A DNA stretch of 64,000 nt from the NCBI GenBank assembly GCA_013388545.1, contig JACAFB010000047.1, forward strand, positions 118,704-182,703, read 5' to 3'. This document shows positions 20,625-30,975 of the stretch, piece by piece (the stretch's first letter is position 1; every line of letters begins with the position of its first letter). Under the pieces are notes generated by a model. It was given only the letters and a program-made list of their open reading frames with translations, did not search any database and was not told where the DNA came from. The position numbers were made by a program, and so were the translations under genes. The stretch is from Ignavibacteriaceae bacterium (GTDB taxonomy: Bacteria > Bacteroidota > Ignavibacteria > Ignavibacteriales > Ignavibacteriaceae).

Positions 20625-21377
20625 ATGAAAATAGCAGTTTGTGTCAGTAATGTTCCTGATACTGCTACAAAGATTAAAATTGGCGCCGATGAAAAATCAA
20701 TTGATCCATCCGGTGTGACATTTATTATCAACCCATACGACGAATACGGAATTGAAGAAGCTCTCAGGATAAAAGAAAAGTCCGCAGCAGATTCGGAGGT
20801 AATAATCGTCACACTCGGCGAAGATTCCAGTAAAGAAACTATTCGTAAAGCACTTGCAATGGGTGCCGATCGAGCAATACTTTTAAAAAGTGAGACACGG
20901 AGAGACTCTGTTAGCGTTGCAAAAGCACTTGCAGATGAAATAAAAAAACTCGGGTGCGATATAGTCTTTTTCGGGAAACAATCAGTTGATTATGACAACT
21001 CGGCAACCGGACAAATTACCGCTGAATTGCTGGGATATAACTGCGTTAGTGTTGTTGTCTCCCTGGCAATTAACGGAAATAAAGTTATTGCTGAGAGAGA
21101 AATTGAAGGCGGAAGAGAAATAGTTGAAACTGAATTACCAGTTGTAATAACAGCTCAAAAAGGATTGAATGAGCCAAGGTATGCTTCATTAAAGGGTATA
21201 ATGGCAGCCAAGAAAAAAGTAATTGAAGAAAAACCGGCATTAGAAAGTGATTCTTCAGTTGAAATACTCAGAGTAAGAAGACCGGCAGATAAAAAAGCCG
21301 GAAGAATTATTGGAACTGACAGTTCTGCAGTTCCGGAACTGGTCAGATTACTCAGAGAAGAAGCAAAAGTAATTTAA
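20625..21377 (+). CDS. etfB: Electron transfer flavoprotein beta subunit
   Basis: MKIAVCVSNVPDT...INPYDEYGIEEALRIKE...MGADRAILL...FGKQSVDYDNSATGQ; adjacent to etfA. Confidence 0.94.
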   Translation: MKIAVCVSNVPDTATKIKIGADEKSIDPSGVTFIINPYDEYGIEEALRIKEKSAADSEVIIVTLGEDSSKETIRKALAMGADRAILLKSETRRDSVSVAKALADEIKKLGCDIVFFGKQSVDYDNSATGQITAELLGYNCVSVVVSLAINGNKVIAEREIEGGREIVETELPVVITAQKGLNEPRYASLKGIMAAKKKVIEEKPALESDSSVEILRVRRPADKKAGRIIGTDSSAVPELVRLLREEAKVI

Positions 21378-21387
21378 AGGGAAAAAC

Positions 21388-22359
21388 ATGAATAAAATTG
21401 TTGTTGTACTCGAACAAAGAGAAGGTAAATTAAAAAGGTCAGCATTTGAAGCTGTTAGTTTTTCGGCTAGCTTAGCCTCAAAAATCGAAGCTGAATGCTC
21501 AACAATTGTTATTGGTTCTGAAGTTCAGAATTTAGATGAAATTGCTAAGTATGGAATTTCTTCTATAACCTTATTTAAAAATGATTCATTGATGAATTAT
21601 TCATCATCTGCTTACACAGACTTAGTTGTTGAATATGTAAAGCAAAATGCAAATAACATTATAATTTTTTCAAATACTGCATTTGGAAAAGATCTTGCTC
21701 CAAGAGTTGCCGCCAGACTTGATGCGGGCTTATTGATGGATTGTATTTCACTAGAAGTCAATGATAACGAATTGGTAGCCTCAAGACCTGTATTTGCCGG
21801 AAAAGCAATTCTTGACGCAAAGCTGAAAAGCGAAATAAAAGTTTTTACAATCAGACCAAATGTATTCAAACCAATATTAATTGAAGACGCTACGGCGGCA
21901 TCAGTTAATGTTCAGAATGTTGAACAACCAAATCTTAAAAGCAAAGTAATTGAAATAAAAAAATCTGAAGCAAAGCTTGATGTAGCTGAAGCCGATATTA
22001 TTGTCTCAGGCGGCAGAGGAATCAAGGGACCCGAAAACTACCATCTGATTGAAGAACTTGCCGAGGCAGTTGGTGGTGCAGTCGGTGCTTCAAGAGCTGT
22101 TGTTGATGCAGGATGGAGACCTCACAGGGAACAGGTTGGCCAAACCGGAAAAACAGTTTCTCCATCACTATATATTGCGTGCGGAATTTCAGGAGCCATT
22201 CAACATTTAGCCGGGATGTCATCGTCTAAGTATATTGTCGCAATCAATAAAGACAAGGATGCACCAATATTTACAGTTGCAGATTATGGAATTGCGGGTG
22301 ACTTATTTGAAGTATTACCAAAGCTTACAGAAGAAATTAAAAAGCTAAAATCACAGTAA
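21388..22359 (+). CDS. etfA: Electron transfer flavoprotein alpha subunit
   Basis: C-terminal FAD motif VSGGRGIKGPENYHLIEELAEAVGGAVGASRAVVDAGWRPHREQVGQTGKTVSPSLYIACGISGAIQHLAGM. Confidence 0.95.
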   Translation: MNKIVVVLEQREGKLKRSAFEAVSFSASLASKIEAECSTIVIGSEVQNLDEIAKYGISSITLFKNDSLMNYSSSAYTDLVVEYVKQNANNIIIFSNTAFGKDLAPRVAARLDAGLLMDCISLEVNDNELVASRPVFAGKAILDAKLKSEIKVFTIRPNVFKPILIEDATAASVNVQNVEQPNLKSKVIEIKKSEAKLDVAEADIIVSGGRGIKGPENYHLIEELAEAVGGAVGASRAVVDAGWRPHREQVGQTGKTVSPSLYIACGISGAIQHLAGMSSSKYIVAINKDKDAPIFTVADYGIAGDLFEVLPKLTEEIKKLKSQ

Positions 22360-22370
22360 GGGAGTTGATT

Positions 22371-22958
22371 GTGTATAAGGTTCAGTGTGAAATATTAGGA
22401 ATATCTGCGAGTCCTTCTACCGGCGGAGCTTATGCTATTTTATTAAAAGAAATAGGTGGTAATCGAAGACTGCCAATTATTATAGGTGCTTTTGAAGCAC
22501 AGGCAATTGCCCTGGAAATCGAGAACATTAAGCCACCAAGACCATTAACACACGATTTATTAAAAAACGTAATTGAAAATCTTGGTGGAGTTGTTGTCGA
22601 AATTCAGGTAAGTGAGCTCAGAGAAAATACATTTATTGCGAAGATTATTTTAGAGCTTGCAGGCTTGACAAATGAAATTGATGCAAGACCAAGTGATGCT
22701 ATTGCTCTTGCAGTAAGAACACAAGCTCCAATTTATGTTGCAGATTCTGTAATGGATACTGCTTCTTTTGTTCCATCTGAGGAAAGCGAAAGATTTGAGC
22801 TTCAAAAGGAGACTGAAGAGGAAGAGTCTGTCTCCGGCTCAAAAGAAGCTAAAATTGCTGCACTTCAGACAAAATTGCGGGAAGCACTTGAATCGGAAGA
22901 ATATGAACGTGCAGCTAAACTAAGAGACGAGATTAAAAAACTTACAAGCCAGAATTGA
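22371..22958 (+). CDS. Bifunctional nuclease family (DUF151) protein with C-terminal UVR motif
   Basis: GAYAILLKEIGGNRRLPIIIGAFEAQAIALEIE...RPLTHDL...DARPSDAIALAVR; C-term LQTKLREALESEEYERAAKLRDEIKKL (UVR). GTG start at 22371 fits the GGAG at 22361 better than the annotated TTG at 22365. Confidence 0.9.
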   Translation: MYKVQCEILGISASPSTGGAYAILLKEIGGNRRLPIIIGAFEAQAIALEIENIKPPRPLTHDLLKNVIENLGGVVVEIQVSELRENTFIAKIILELAGLTNEIDARPSDAIALAVRTQAPIYVADSVMDTASFVPSEESERFELQKETEEEESVSGSKEAKIAALQTKLREALESEEYERAAKLRDEIKKLTSQN

Positions 22959-22959
22959 T

Positions 22960-24441
22960 TTAAGAAAAAACTTTTTTCCCGATTGAACAATCCAGGCAGG
23001 CATCTTTTGAACAATAATTTCTGAAAAGTTCTATCATTCCCTGGTATAAAACGCTCCGGTGATTAGCATCATTTAAAGAAAGAATTTCGTTTACTTCATC
23101 CACCAGTGTGTTTTCACTTTTTTGAGTGTAATTAATAAAAATTGAATATACTCTCTCTGCCTCAGTTTTTTTGTTGAAGATCTGGAAGTATACGTAAATT
23201 ACGGGAAGCATCACATTGATCAATATTTCATCAGCCCTCGATAGTCCAAGCAAATATTTTATCTCTATATTCGCATTCTTTTCAAAAGTGTAATGAGTAC
23301 TCCAGAATCCCTCTCCTTTAACAATCAAATTGTTTCTAAGCACAGAGATATGTTTTTTCTGATCGTCATTCGCTTCGATAGAAGTAATAATTTTATGAAG
23401 TATATTTTGGTGAACCAGCCTGTAAATCAAACGTGCTGCAGCAGCTATTCTGATCGTTGGAAAATTCTGAGGTCTTAACTTAAAAAAATGCCAGTCCTCT
23501 TTATTGATTATCCTCCCGTCATAAAATTGCTTTAAGGATGCCCATATCTCGGTGATCTTTTTCAAATAAGCCGATGTACTTTCATCCGGTAGTTGATAAA
23601 TATCAGGGAGCAGACCGCTAACATTTAAAAGAATTGATTCTGCAGCAAGAACAGGATCAGGATGATGATTAATATGCCTGTAGAAATTAATGTCAATACT
23701 TTTTGCAAGTTTAAGCATAACGTCTTTGTTTTTCGAGTATCCAAGCGCTTCAAACATCATTTCATAAACAAGCTGCTGCCAAATAATTTGCTCTTTAAAG
23801 TCTTCGGCAGTGAATTTTTTATTTATAAAATTTTCATCAAGATCATACCTGACAACCGGCTCTTTAATATTAAGCTGCCTGAGATATACTATTTCTTTAA
23901 GCCTTTCATAAACACGTGTGCATTTGTGTTTAAATCTCTCAACACCAAGATGGAAGAGCACATCAATTTTTTCCTGCTCGCTCATTAATTCATTTATTTC
24001 AAGACAGGGCATTTTGTTTATTCTCTTTTTCCTGTCGCTATCTATTGCGCTTTGAATATTTTTACGAATATTTCCATCTATAAACTCATCAAGTGAAACC
24101 GATTGTATTCTTCTTCCATCCTGACTATAAACGTAATGATGACGATTATCGGGTGTTAAAACTGCATGAAAAATTACTTTGTTGTACCGCTTATTAAGAT
24201 TATGCCCGTGAGCTTTCCAATCTGAATGACTGGAGTCTATCTCAACATCGCCAAAATATGTTAGTGAGCCTATTTTAATTCGAGCATTTTTAAAGTCCGG
24301 TCCACCAAGATCCTTATTCTCCTCTCCGGCGTCAATAACTTTTATTAATTGTCCGTCATAAGTGGTAAGAGTTTTTATAAATTTCTGCGACTTCCAGATT
24401 TCGCATAAAAACTTTTCGAGCGGTTTTGATTTTGATTTCAT
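22960..24441 (-). CDS. DUF2851 family protein
   Basis: GGPDFKNARIKIGSLTYFGDVEIDSSHSDWKAHGH...NKVIFHAVL; C-terminal Cys cluster CSKDACLDCSIG. Confidence 0.82.
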   Translation of the reverse strand: MKSKSKPLEKFLCEIWKSQKFIKTLTTYDGQLIKVIDAGEENKDLGGPDFKNARIKIGSLTYFGDVEIDSSHSDWKAHGHNLNKRYNKVIFHAVLTPDNRHHYVYSQDGRRIQSVSLDEFIDGNIRKNIQSAIDSDRKKRINKMPCLEINELMSEQEKIDVLFHLGVERFKHKCTRVYERLKEIVYLRQLNIKEPVVRYDLDENFINKKFTAEDFKEQIIWQQLVYEMMFEALGYSKNKDVMLKLAKSIDINFYRHINHHPDPVLAAESILLNVSGLLPDIYQLPDESTSAYLKKITEIWASLKQFYDGRIINKEDWHFFKLRPQNFPTIRIAAAARLIYRLVHQNILHKIITSIEANDDQKKHISVLRNNLIVKGEGFWSTHYTFEKNANIEIKYLLGLSRADEILINVMLPVIYVYFQIFNKKTEAERVYSIFINYTQKSENTLVDEVNEILSLNDANHRSVLYQGMIELFRNYCSKDACLDCSIGKKVFS

Positions 24442-24751
24442 TTTTCCACCCGCTTGAATTTAAATGCCCAGGATGAATAAACAACAGGAATAAAGTATCT
24501 AAAAAAACAGGTTGATTCCTGATAAGAATTGTTTTTCCTGATTCGGGTTGGGAAAGAAATTTTGATGCATCCTGATTTGCCTGACCGTAATATTCTCTCG
24601 ATTACGGAGAGAACTTTAGAAGAATTAATCGATTCTGAAATCCTGCTTTGCGGCAGCATTTTCTTTCCTGCTTAATGGAAGTTTCAAAAATGACAATAAA
24701 ACTTACAAATAAAGAGGTAAAATGCAAACAATGTTGAGGAATTCTTTTTAA

Positions 24752-25558
24752 TTATGCAGGATTATTGATTTGTTCATTAAGACTGAGCATTTCACTCAAA
24801 GCAGCTTCAGCAAAATCTTCACCGTTTGATTTATAAAGCACCGAGCGGCTTACATTTATTATAAAATCGTTATGATTGACCTGATTCATCAATTTGACAA
24901 TTTCATTTAAGCTTCCCCCCTGAGCTCCTACGCCCGGTATTAAAAGAGGTAATGAAGCTAAATCAGTCATAGAATTTTTAAGTTCAGAAAAGTTGGTAGC
25001 TCCAAATACGATTCCACAGTTTTTATTTTTATTCCATTCTTTTACTTTGTTTATAACTTTCTGATATAAAAATTCTCCATCTTTAAGAGTTAATTTCTCA
25101 AAATCCTTTGAACCTGGATTTGAAGTAAGAGCTAATACAAAACTCAGCTTATCATTGTAATTTAAAAATGGGCTGATTGAATCTTCTCCCATATAAGGAT
25201 TAACAGTCACAGAGTCAAACTTTAAATAATCAAAAACAGATTTCGCATACATCTGTGAAGTATTACCAATGTCACCTCTTTTAGCATCTGCTATTGTGAA
25301 AACATTTTCCGGAATTATCCGAACGGTTTTTTCAAGTGTTAAAAAACCCTGCTGACCCAATGCCTCATAAAATGCAAAATTTAATTTAAATGCTGCTACG
25401 AACGGTGATAATTTTTCTATGATAATTTTATTAAACTCAAAAACAGGGTCATCAGAATGTTTGAGGAATTCAGGTATTTTATTGAAATCAGTATCAAGCC
25501 CGACACAAACATGTCTGCCTGAATTAATGTTGTAATAAAATTTTTCTATCGACTTCAT
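24752..25558 (-). CDS. pyrF: Orotidine-5'-phosphate decarboxylase (type 2)
   Basis: VCVGLDTDFNKIP, FKLNFAFYEALG, FTIADAKRGDIGNTSQMYAKSVF, LIPGVGAQGG. Confidence 0.95.
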   Translation of the reverse strand: MKSIEKFYYNINSGRHVCVGLDTDFNKIPEFLKHSDDPVFEFNKIIIEKLSPFVAAFKLNFAFYEALGQQGFLTLEKTVRIIPENVFTIADAKRGDIGNTSQMYAKSVFDYLKFDSVTVNPYMGEDSISPFLNYNDKLSFVLALTSNPGSKDFEKLTLKDGEFLYQKVINKVKEWNKNKNCGIVFGATNFSELKNSMTDLASLPLLIPGVGAQGGSLNEIVKLMNQVNHNDFIINVSRSVLYKSNGEDFAEAALSEMLSLNEQINNPA

Positions 25559-25582
25559 TGTAATAAGTTTATAAAAAGCAGA

Positions 25583-26839
25583 TCAAGTATAATTTTTGCG
25601 GGTTCGGTAAACATTTGCAACAATTCCAAGCATTATCATGTTCGCAAGCAAAGAACTTCCTCCATAGCTAACAAACGGCAGGGGGATTCCAACAACGGGC
25701 ATTATACCAACAACCATTCCTACGTTAATAAGGAAATGGAAAAAATAAATTGAAAATATTCCGGTAAGTGTAAGACTTAAAAATTCATCTTTTGCAGAAG
25801 TAATCAATCTTAATATTCTCACAAAAAGAATCAGGAACAGGGAAAGCACAACAATACCGCCGATAAATCCAAATTCTTCACCAATAACACAAAAAATAAA
25901 ATCCGTCCACTGCTCCGGAATAAACTGAAGTTGAGTTTGATTGCCATTTAAAAAACCTTTACCCCAGATTCCGCCCGATCCAACAGCAACCTGCGCCTGA
26001 ATTGCATTATAACCCGCTCCAAGCGGATCGGCAGAAGGATCAATGAAGGAGTGAATTCTTTTTTGCTGATGAGGACTCAATGCCTTAAACACATAGTCTG
26101 TAAAAAATCCTGCAGCAAGATTTAGAGCAAATATGGATCCGGAGAAAAAGATATCCTTTCTGAAAAAGATAAGAGCAGCTGCAACTATGATTAAAGAACC
26201 AATGAAGTAGTACATACCAAATAAAGATGATACAGCAACAATTCCGGGAGAAAGGACAACAAATAAACCAAAAAGACTGATTCCTTTCCAAAAGATCATT
26301 GTTAGTATGAAACCTAAAAAAATAAAAGACGTTCCGGTATCTGGTTCAAGCAATATTAGTGCGACAGGAATCAAACCAATGGCAAGAGCAAATAGGATGT
26401 CGCGGAAATTATCAATGTCAGTGTTTTTTCTGCTTAGAAATGAGGCAAGTGCCAGAACAGTTCCAATTTTTGCAAACTCTGAAGGTTGAAAGCCCATCAT
26501 ACCAAGATCCAGCCAGCTTTTTGCACCTGATACTCTTCTTCCGATTAGAAGAACGGCTGTTAATAATAAAAGCGATAGCAAGTATGAAGGAATAGTTACC
26601 AATCTGAAAGTATTGGTTGGAACAGAATAGGCAATAAAAAAAACAATTATCGATCCGATTCCCCAAAACAATTGTTTTGTAAAATTACCGGATGCATTAA
26701 GGTTATTTATAGTAGCGCTATAAATTGCGGCAAGCCCGAAAATGGTTAATAAAATAGCAGGGAGAAAAAGTCCCAGATCAAATCTGTCGTTAAGTTTATA
26801 ATCAATTCTCAAGGCTAGCACCAATAAACTGGTTTTCAA
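25583..26839 (-). CDS. rodA: Rod shape-determining protein RodA (SEDS glycosyltransferase)
   Basis: SEDS motifs [75 protein letters not shown]. Confidence 0.95.
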   Translation of the reverse strand: MKTSLLVLALRIDYKLNDRFDLGLFLPAILLTIFGLAAIYSATINNLNASGNFTKQLFWGIGSIIVFFIAYSVPTNTFRLVTIPSYLLSLLLLTAVLLIGRRVSGAKSWLDLGMMGFQPSEFAKIGTVLALASFLSRKNTDIDNFRDILFALAIGLIPVALILLEPDTGTSFIFLGFILTMIFWKGISLFGLFVVLSPGIVAVSSLFGMYYFIGSLIIVAAALIFFRKDIFFSGSIFALNLAAGFFTDYVFKALSPHQQKRIHSFIDPSADPLGAGYNAIQAQVAVGSGGIWGKGFLNGNQTQLQFIPEQWTDFIFCVIGEEFGFIGGIVVLSLFLILFVRILRLITSAKDEFLSLTLTGIFSIYFFHFLINVGMVVGIMPVVGIPLPFVSYGGSSLLANMIMLGIVANVYRTRKNYT

Positions 26840-28622
26840 TTAGTGGTTTAGTTTCCTCCCGAGGACTTGTGATATTGTTTTTCATTAAATAAGCTTCGAT
26901 TAATTTTTTTGCAATAGGTGCTGCATGCGTTCCGCCAAATCCAACATTTTCAACGACAATAGCAATGGCAATTCGGGGATTTTCATAAGGGGCAAATCCA
27001 ATAAAGAAAGCGTGATCTTTTCCGTGAGGATTTTGTGCAGTTCCGGTTTTACCGGCAATTTTAATTTCATTCATCCTGATATGAGTTGCAGTTCCTGATC
27101 CATTAACAACTAAAAACATCCCTTCCTTTACTATGTCAAAAACCTCTTTCTTAACTCCTGTATTGATTTCTTTAAACTTAAATGGCACCAGTTCTTTTGT
27201 CATATCATCTCTATAGCCTTTTACAACATGAGGGACGAAAGACTTTCCGTTATTCGCAATTAAAGCAACATATTGAGCTAATTGTAACGGAGTAACACTA
27301 ACCTCACCCTGACCAATGCCCAGGCTTGCCATAATGCTTTTAGGCCAGTTTGGTCCATATATCTTCTCATAAAAAGCAGTGTTGGGGATAAAGCCGGCAG
27401 ATTCTTCTCCAATATCTATTCCTGTTTTTGTTCCAAATCCAAATTTCTTTCCGTACTCATACCATTTTTCAAGACCAATTTCATAAATAAGTTTATAAAA
27501 GAAGGTGTTACAAGATTTCTCGATTGCGTGTACTACATTAACAGCTCCGTGTGAACCGTGACATTTGAAAAATCTTCCGAAGGTAAATCCCCCACCGCAA
27601 TAAAATGTGGTTGAAGTTGTGATCACTCCAAGATCCAAAGCTGCAATTGCAGCAAGCATTTTGTAAGTAGATCCGGGTGGTTTAAGTGACATAGTTGCCC
27701 TGTTAAACATCGGCTTATCAGGATCAGAATATAATTTATTCAAATAGTCGCGCGTTGTTACATAAGAAAACTGGTTCAGATCGAAATCGGGTGAGCTTAC
27801 AAGAGCAATTATTTCACCGGTCGAAGGTTCAATTGCAACAACTGCTCCCCTTCTGCCTTTCATTTCTTCTTCAGCAATTCGTTGAACGTCAGCGTCTATA
27901 CCAAGAACGAGATCTTCGCCTTTGATTGACTGGGTGTCCATTTCACCATCTTTAAACTTATCAAATTCACGACCTCTGGAATCAACAAGGACATAGTTAA
28001 ATCCTTTTTTACCCCGTAAAACCTTCTCATATTTTTTTTCAATACCGCTATGCCCGACATAGTCGCCTGGGGTATAATAATCTTTTTCTTCCTGAAGTTG
28101 TTTGGCAGAAATTTCTTTAGTATAACCAAAAACATGAGCCCCGACAATCCCGCTTGGATAGCCTCTTTGCATTTCGACGACATAGTCAACACCTTTAAGG
28201 TTTTCGGAATGTTCCTCCAACCAGGAAACGGTGTTGAAATCTATCCCTCGTCTTATTCTAACAGGTATATACTTAGAATATAGTCGATTGTTATACAAAA
28301 TTTTGCCGATATATCCTCTATCTGCACCAATTACTGTTTCAATAATTTCATTCAGGCTTGTGTCGTATTCAGCCGGGGTAATTCTGAGTGTATATGCTGG
28401 AATATTGCTGACAATAACATTAAAATTTCTGTCCAGGAAAACACCGCGCAGCGGGGTTTGTTCGATTGGCTTAATACTATTATCAGCTGATTTGGTATCA
28501 TAAGCTTTTTGCTGAACGATTTGCATTTGAAATAATCTAAATGCAAGCAGAGCAAAGCTTGTGAATAAAACAAAGTAAATAATAGATTTTCTTTGGAATG
28601 AACCAAAACCAACTGCTCTCAA
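26802..28622 (-). CDS. mrdA: Penicillin-binding protein 2
   Basis: [11 protein letters not shown] (SxxK), KSCNTFFY (SxN), [21 protein letters not shown] (KTG). Confidence 0.95.
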   Translation of the reverse strand: MRAVGFGSFQRKSIIYFVLFTSFALLAFRLFQMQIVQQKAYDTKSADNSIKPIEQTPLRGVFLDRNFNVIVSNIPAYTLRITPAEYDTSLNEIIETVIGADRGYIGKILYNNRLYSKYIPVRIRRGIDFNTVSWLEEHSENLKGVDYVVEMQRGYPSGIVGAHVFGYTKEISAKQLQEEKDYYTPGDYVGHSGIEKKYEKVLRGKKGFNYVLVDSRGREFDKFKDGEMDTQSIKGEDLVLGIDADVQRIAEEEMKGRRGAVVAIEPSTGEIIALVSSPDFDLNQFSYVTTRDYLNKLYSDPDKPMFNRATMSLKPPGSTYKMLAAIAALDLGVITTSTTFYCGGGFTFGRFFKCHGSHGAVNVVHAIEKSCNTFFYKLIYEIGLEKWYEYGKKFGFGTKTGIDIGEESAGFIPNTAFYEKIYGPNWPKSIMASLGIGQGEVSVTPLQLAQYVALIANNGKSFVPHVVKGYRDDMTKELVPFKFKEINTGVKKEVFDIVKEGMFLVVNGSGTATHIRMNEIKIAGKTGTAQNPHGKDHAFFIGFAPYENPRIAIAIVVENVGFGGTHAAPIAKKLIEAYLMKNNITSPREETKPLIENQFIGASLEN

Positions 28623-29107
28623 AATCTTCTCCTTAATATGAAGAAAACCAAAATCAACAAACTAATCACGGACGTGTAAATTCCTGATACAATTCCATTT
28701 TCAAAAAATAAACTAAAAATATTAGTTGTTAAATCAGCACTGGATAAAAACGAAAAAATCATTGAGTCAATTACTGCACATATTAAAACAATTACCGAAA
28801 ACATATAGCTTCTGAGATAAAAATCACGTTTATTTTCATTTGAAAAGTAACCGGCAACAAAACCCGAAAGAGTTTTTGCAAGCATTGCACTTCCTAAAAG
28901 GCTCCCTGTTATCAGATCAAAAAGTAATCCATAAACAAACCCCTGAACAGTGCCAAAAATCTGGCCGTTATTTATTGTAAAGTAAACCAGAAGAATCAAA
29001 ATAAGATCAGGAATAATTCCCTGAATAGCAATTAAAGGGATAATTGTTGTTTGTAAAATCAACACAGGGAAAAAAACAAGAACCGGAATGAAGTAATTAA
29101 ATTTCAT
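28619..29107 (-). CDS. mreD: Rod shape-determining protein MreD
   Basis: Small polytopic protein between mreC and mrdA; ATGA overlap with mrdA. Confidence 0.85.
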   Translation of the reverse strand: MKFNYFIPVLVFFPVLILQTTIIPLIAIQGIIPDLILILLVYFTINNGQIFGTVQGFVYGLLFDLITGSLLGSAMLAKTLSGFVAGYFSNENKRDFYLRSYMFSVIVLICAVIDSMIFSFLSSADLTTNIFSLFFENGIVSGIYTSVISLLILVFFILRRRF

Positions 29108-29108
29108 T

Positions 29109-29945
29109 TTACTTTCTGTTGAAAAAATTTAATTCCAGATCATTCTTCTGCTTGCTTTCAACAACCTTAAGAACAAAAACATTTTCAGTTCCGTTAATAT
29201 CTGAAAATGGTTTAATTTGAACTTCGTTAAAAATACCAACCTCAACCTTGCTAATTCCGATAACAACTCCAATAGGGATGGGTACATTTACAATTGAACT
29301 TAATTCCGATGTTACAACCCTGTCACCCTCCTGAATATCGTATGTTTTTGGAACATCAACTATAACAAGATTTTCACCATTCCATTTCATAATTCCATTT
29401 ACGCGGCTACGCTCATTCTTCACAGTCAATTTTAAATCCGTATTAAAAAGAGTTCTGGCTAATGAAAAATCTTCGGAAGTTGAATAAATAATACCTATAA
29501 GACCTTGACCATCGAAAACAGGCATTCCGGGTTTAATACTGTCATTCCTTCCAACATTAATTGTTATAGTACCTTGAGAACGGGAAAGAGAGCGCGAAAC
29601 AACAGATGCAGGATGAATAGGATATTTAGTAGTGTCCTTTAAATTAAGAAGCGAGCGTAACTCCTGATTTTCGATTCCATACTGCCGTAGTTTATTAACC
29701 TGAAGCATTAATTCCGCATTGATCTCTCTGAGTCTTTCATTTTCATTTTTCAAGCTGCTAATGTTAACCAGATCTGAAATAAAAGATGTAACAAAAGCAA
29801 AGCTTCCGAATGCTACTGCACGGACTTTTTTAATTTCTCGCTGTTGATTTAAAGACAATGCGCCAAGGCTAAGAAGAATGAGAATAATCAGGATAATATA
29901 TTCTTTAAAGTTTTCCCAGAGATACCTAAAGAATCTTACCATCAA
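29109..29945 (-). CDS. mreC: Rod shape-determining protein MreC
   Basis: Single TM, coiled coil, beta domain (VVSRSLSRSQGTITINVGRNDSIKPGMPVFDGQGLIGII...VVTSEL); between mreB and mreD. Confidence 0.92.
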   Translation of the reverse strand: MMVRFFRYLWENFKEYIILIILILLSLGALSLNQQREIKKVRAVAFGSFAFVTSFISDLVNISSLKNENERLREINAELMLQVNKLRQYGIENQELRSLLNLKDTTKYPIHPASVVSRSLSRSQGTITINVGRNDSIKPGMPVFDGQGLIGIIYSTSEDFSLARTLFNTDLKLTVKNERSRVNGIMKWNGENLVIVDVPKTYDIQEGDRVVTSELSSIVNVPIPIGVVIGISKVEVGIFNEVQIKPFSDINGTENVFVLKVVESKQKNDLELNFFNRK

Positions 29946-30967
29946 TATCTTCTGTTACGAATTAAAACTTTTGAATAATGATTTATATTTTCAATAACTT
30001 TACCCGCACCTCTGACTACGGCTGTAAGAGGGTCATCCGCCACGTGAACAGGGAGATTAGTTTCCATTTTAATTCTTTCATCCAATCCCTTCAAAAGGGC
30101 ACCGCCGCCGGTTAGCATAACGCCTCTGTCGAGAATATCGGCAGATAGTTCAGGAGGAGTTCTTTCAAGAGTCTGTCGCACTGCATCAACAATCTGTACG
30201 ACAGATTCATTCAATGCTTCTCTTATTTCTACTGAACTTACTTCAGTGGTTTTGGGAATACCACCGACCAGGTCTCTTCCCTTAACCTGAATTGTTATTT
30301 CTTCTTTGAGAGGAACTGCTGAACCGACTTCACATTTAATTGCTTCGGCAGTTCTTTCACCAATAAGAATATTATGATTCTTCTTAAAGAATTGCATTAT
30401 TGCGTAATTCATTTCATCACCTGCAATTCTTATTGATTCTTCATTCACAATGCCTGATAAGGCAATCACAGCAATTTCTGTTGTACCACCACCAATATCT
30501 ATAATCATACTTCCAACAGGAGCTTCAACATCAATCCCGATTCCTATGGCAGCAGACATTGGTTCTGCAATTAAGTGTACTTCTTTTGCTCCTGCATGTT
30601 CTGCACTATCCCTTACCGCTCTTTTTTCAACCTCGGTTACTCCTGAAGGAACTGCAACAATTACTCTTCGACTTGAAAATGTACCTGCACGAACTTTTTT
30701 AATAAAAGCTCTTATCATTCCTTCAGCAATTTCAAAATCGGCAATAACTCCATCTCTCATCGGGCGGGTAACTTTAATTTCTTTATGTTCTCTGCCCTGC
30801 ATCTCTTTTGCTTTATTCCCGAGTGCAATAATTCTTTTTGAATTCCTGTCAAATGCAACAATTGAAGGTTCATTTAATACTATGCCCTTGCCTTTTACAT
30901 AGATCAACGTATTAGCTGTTCCAAGGTCAATTGCAATATCAGTAGAAAGAATATCTAAAAAACCCAT
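29942..30967 (-). CDS. mreB: Rod shape-determining protein MreB
   Basis: STDIAIDLGTANTLIYVKGKGIVLNEPSIVA, IDIGGGTTEIAVI, GVMLTGGGALLKGLD. Confidence 0.98.
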   Translation of the reverse strand: MGFLDILSTDIAIDLGTANTLIYVKGKGIVLNEPSIVAFDRNSKRIIALGNKAKEMQGREHKEIKVTRPMRDGVIADFEIAEGMIRAFIKKVRAGTFSSRRVIVAVPSGVTEVEKRAVRDSAEHAGAKEVHLIAEPMSAAIGIGIDVEAPVGSMIIDIGGGTTEIAVIALSGIVNEESIRIAGDEMNYAIMQFFKKNHNILIGERTAEAIKCEVGSAVPLKEEITIQVKGRDLVGGIPKTTEVSSVEIREALNESVVQIVDAVRQTLERTPPELSADILDRGVMLTGGGALLKGLDERIKMETNLPVHVADDPLTAVVRGAGKVIENINHYSKVLIRNRRY

Positions 30968-30975
30968 ATTTCCTC

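Noticed and set aside
24438-24659. 73-aa minus ORF overlapping the DUF2851 start by ATGA
   Set aside because: Composition does not look protein-like and no motif; a short plus-strand frame (HPDLPDRNILSITERTLEELIDSEILLCGSIFFPA) looks equally plausible as a remnant, so neither is called
30450-30902. 150-aa plus ORF antisense to mreB (and similar antisense ORFs at 6809..7198, 19158..19499, 61803..62249)
   Set aside because: Shadow frames of strongly conserved genes; Ser/Ile/Pro-rich translations typical of antisense coding bias
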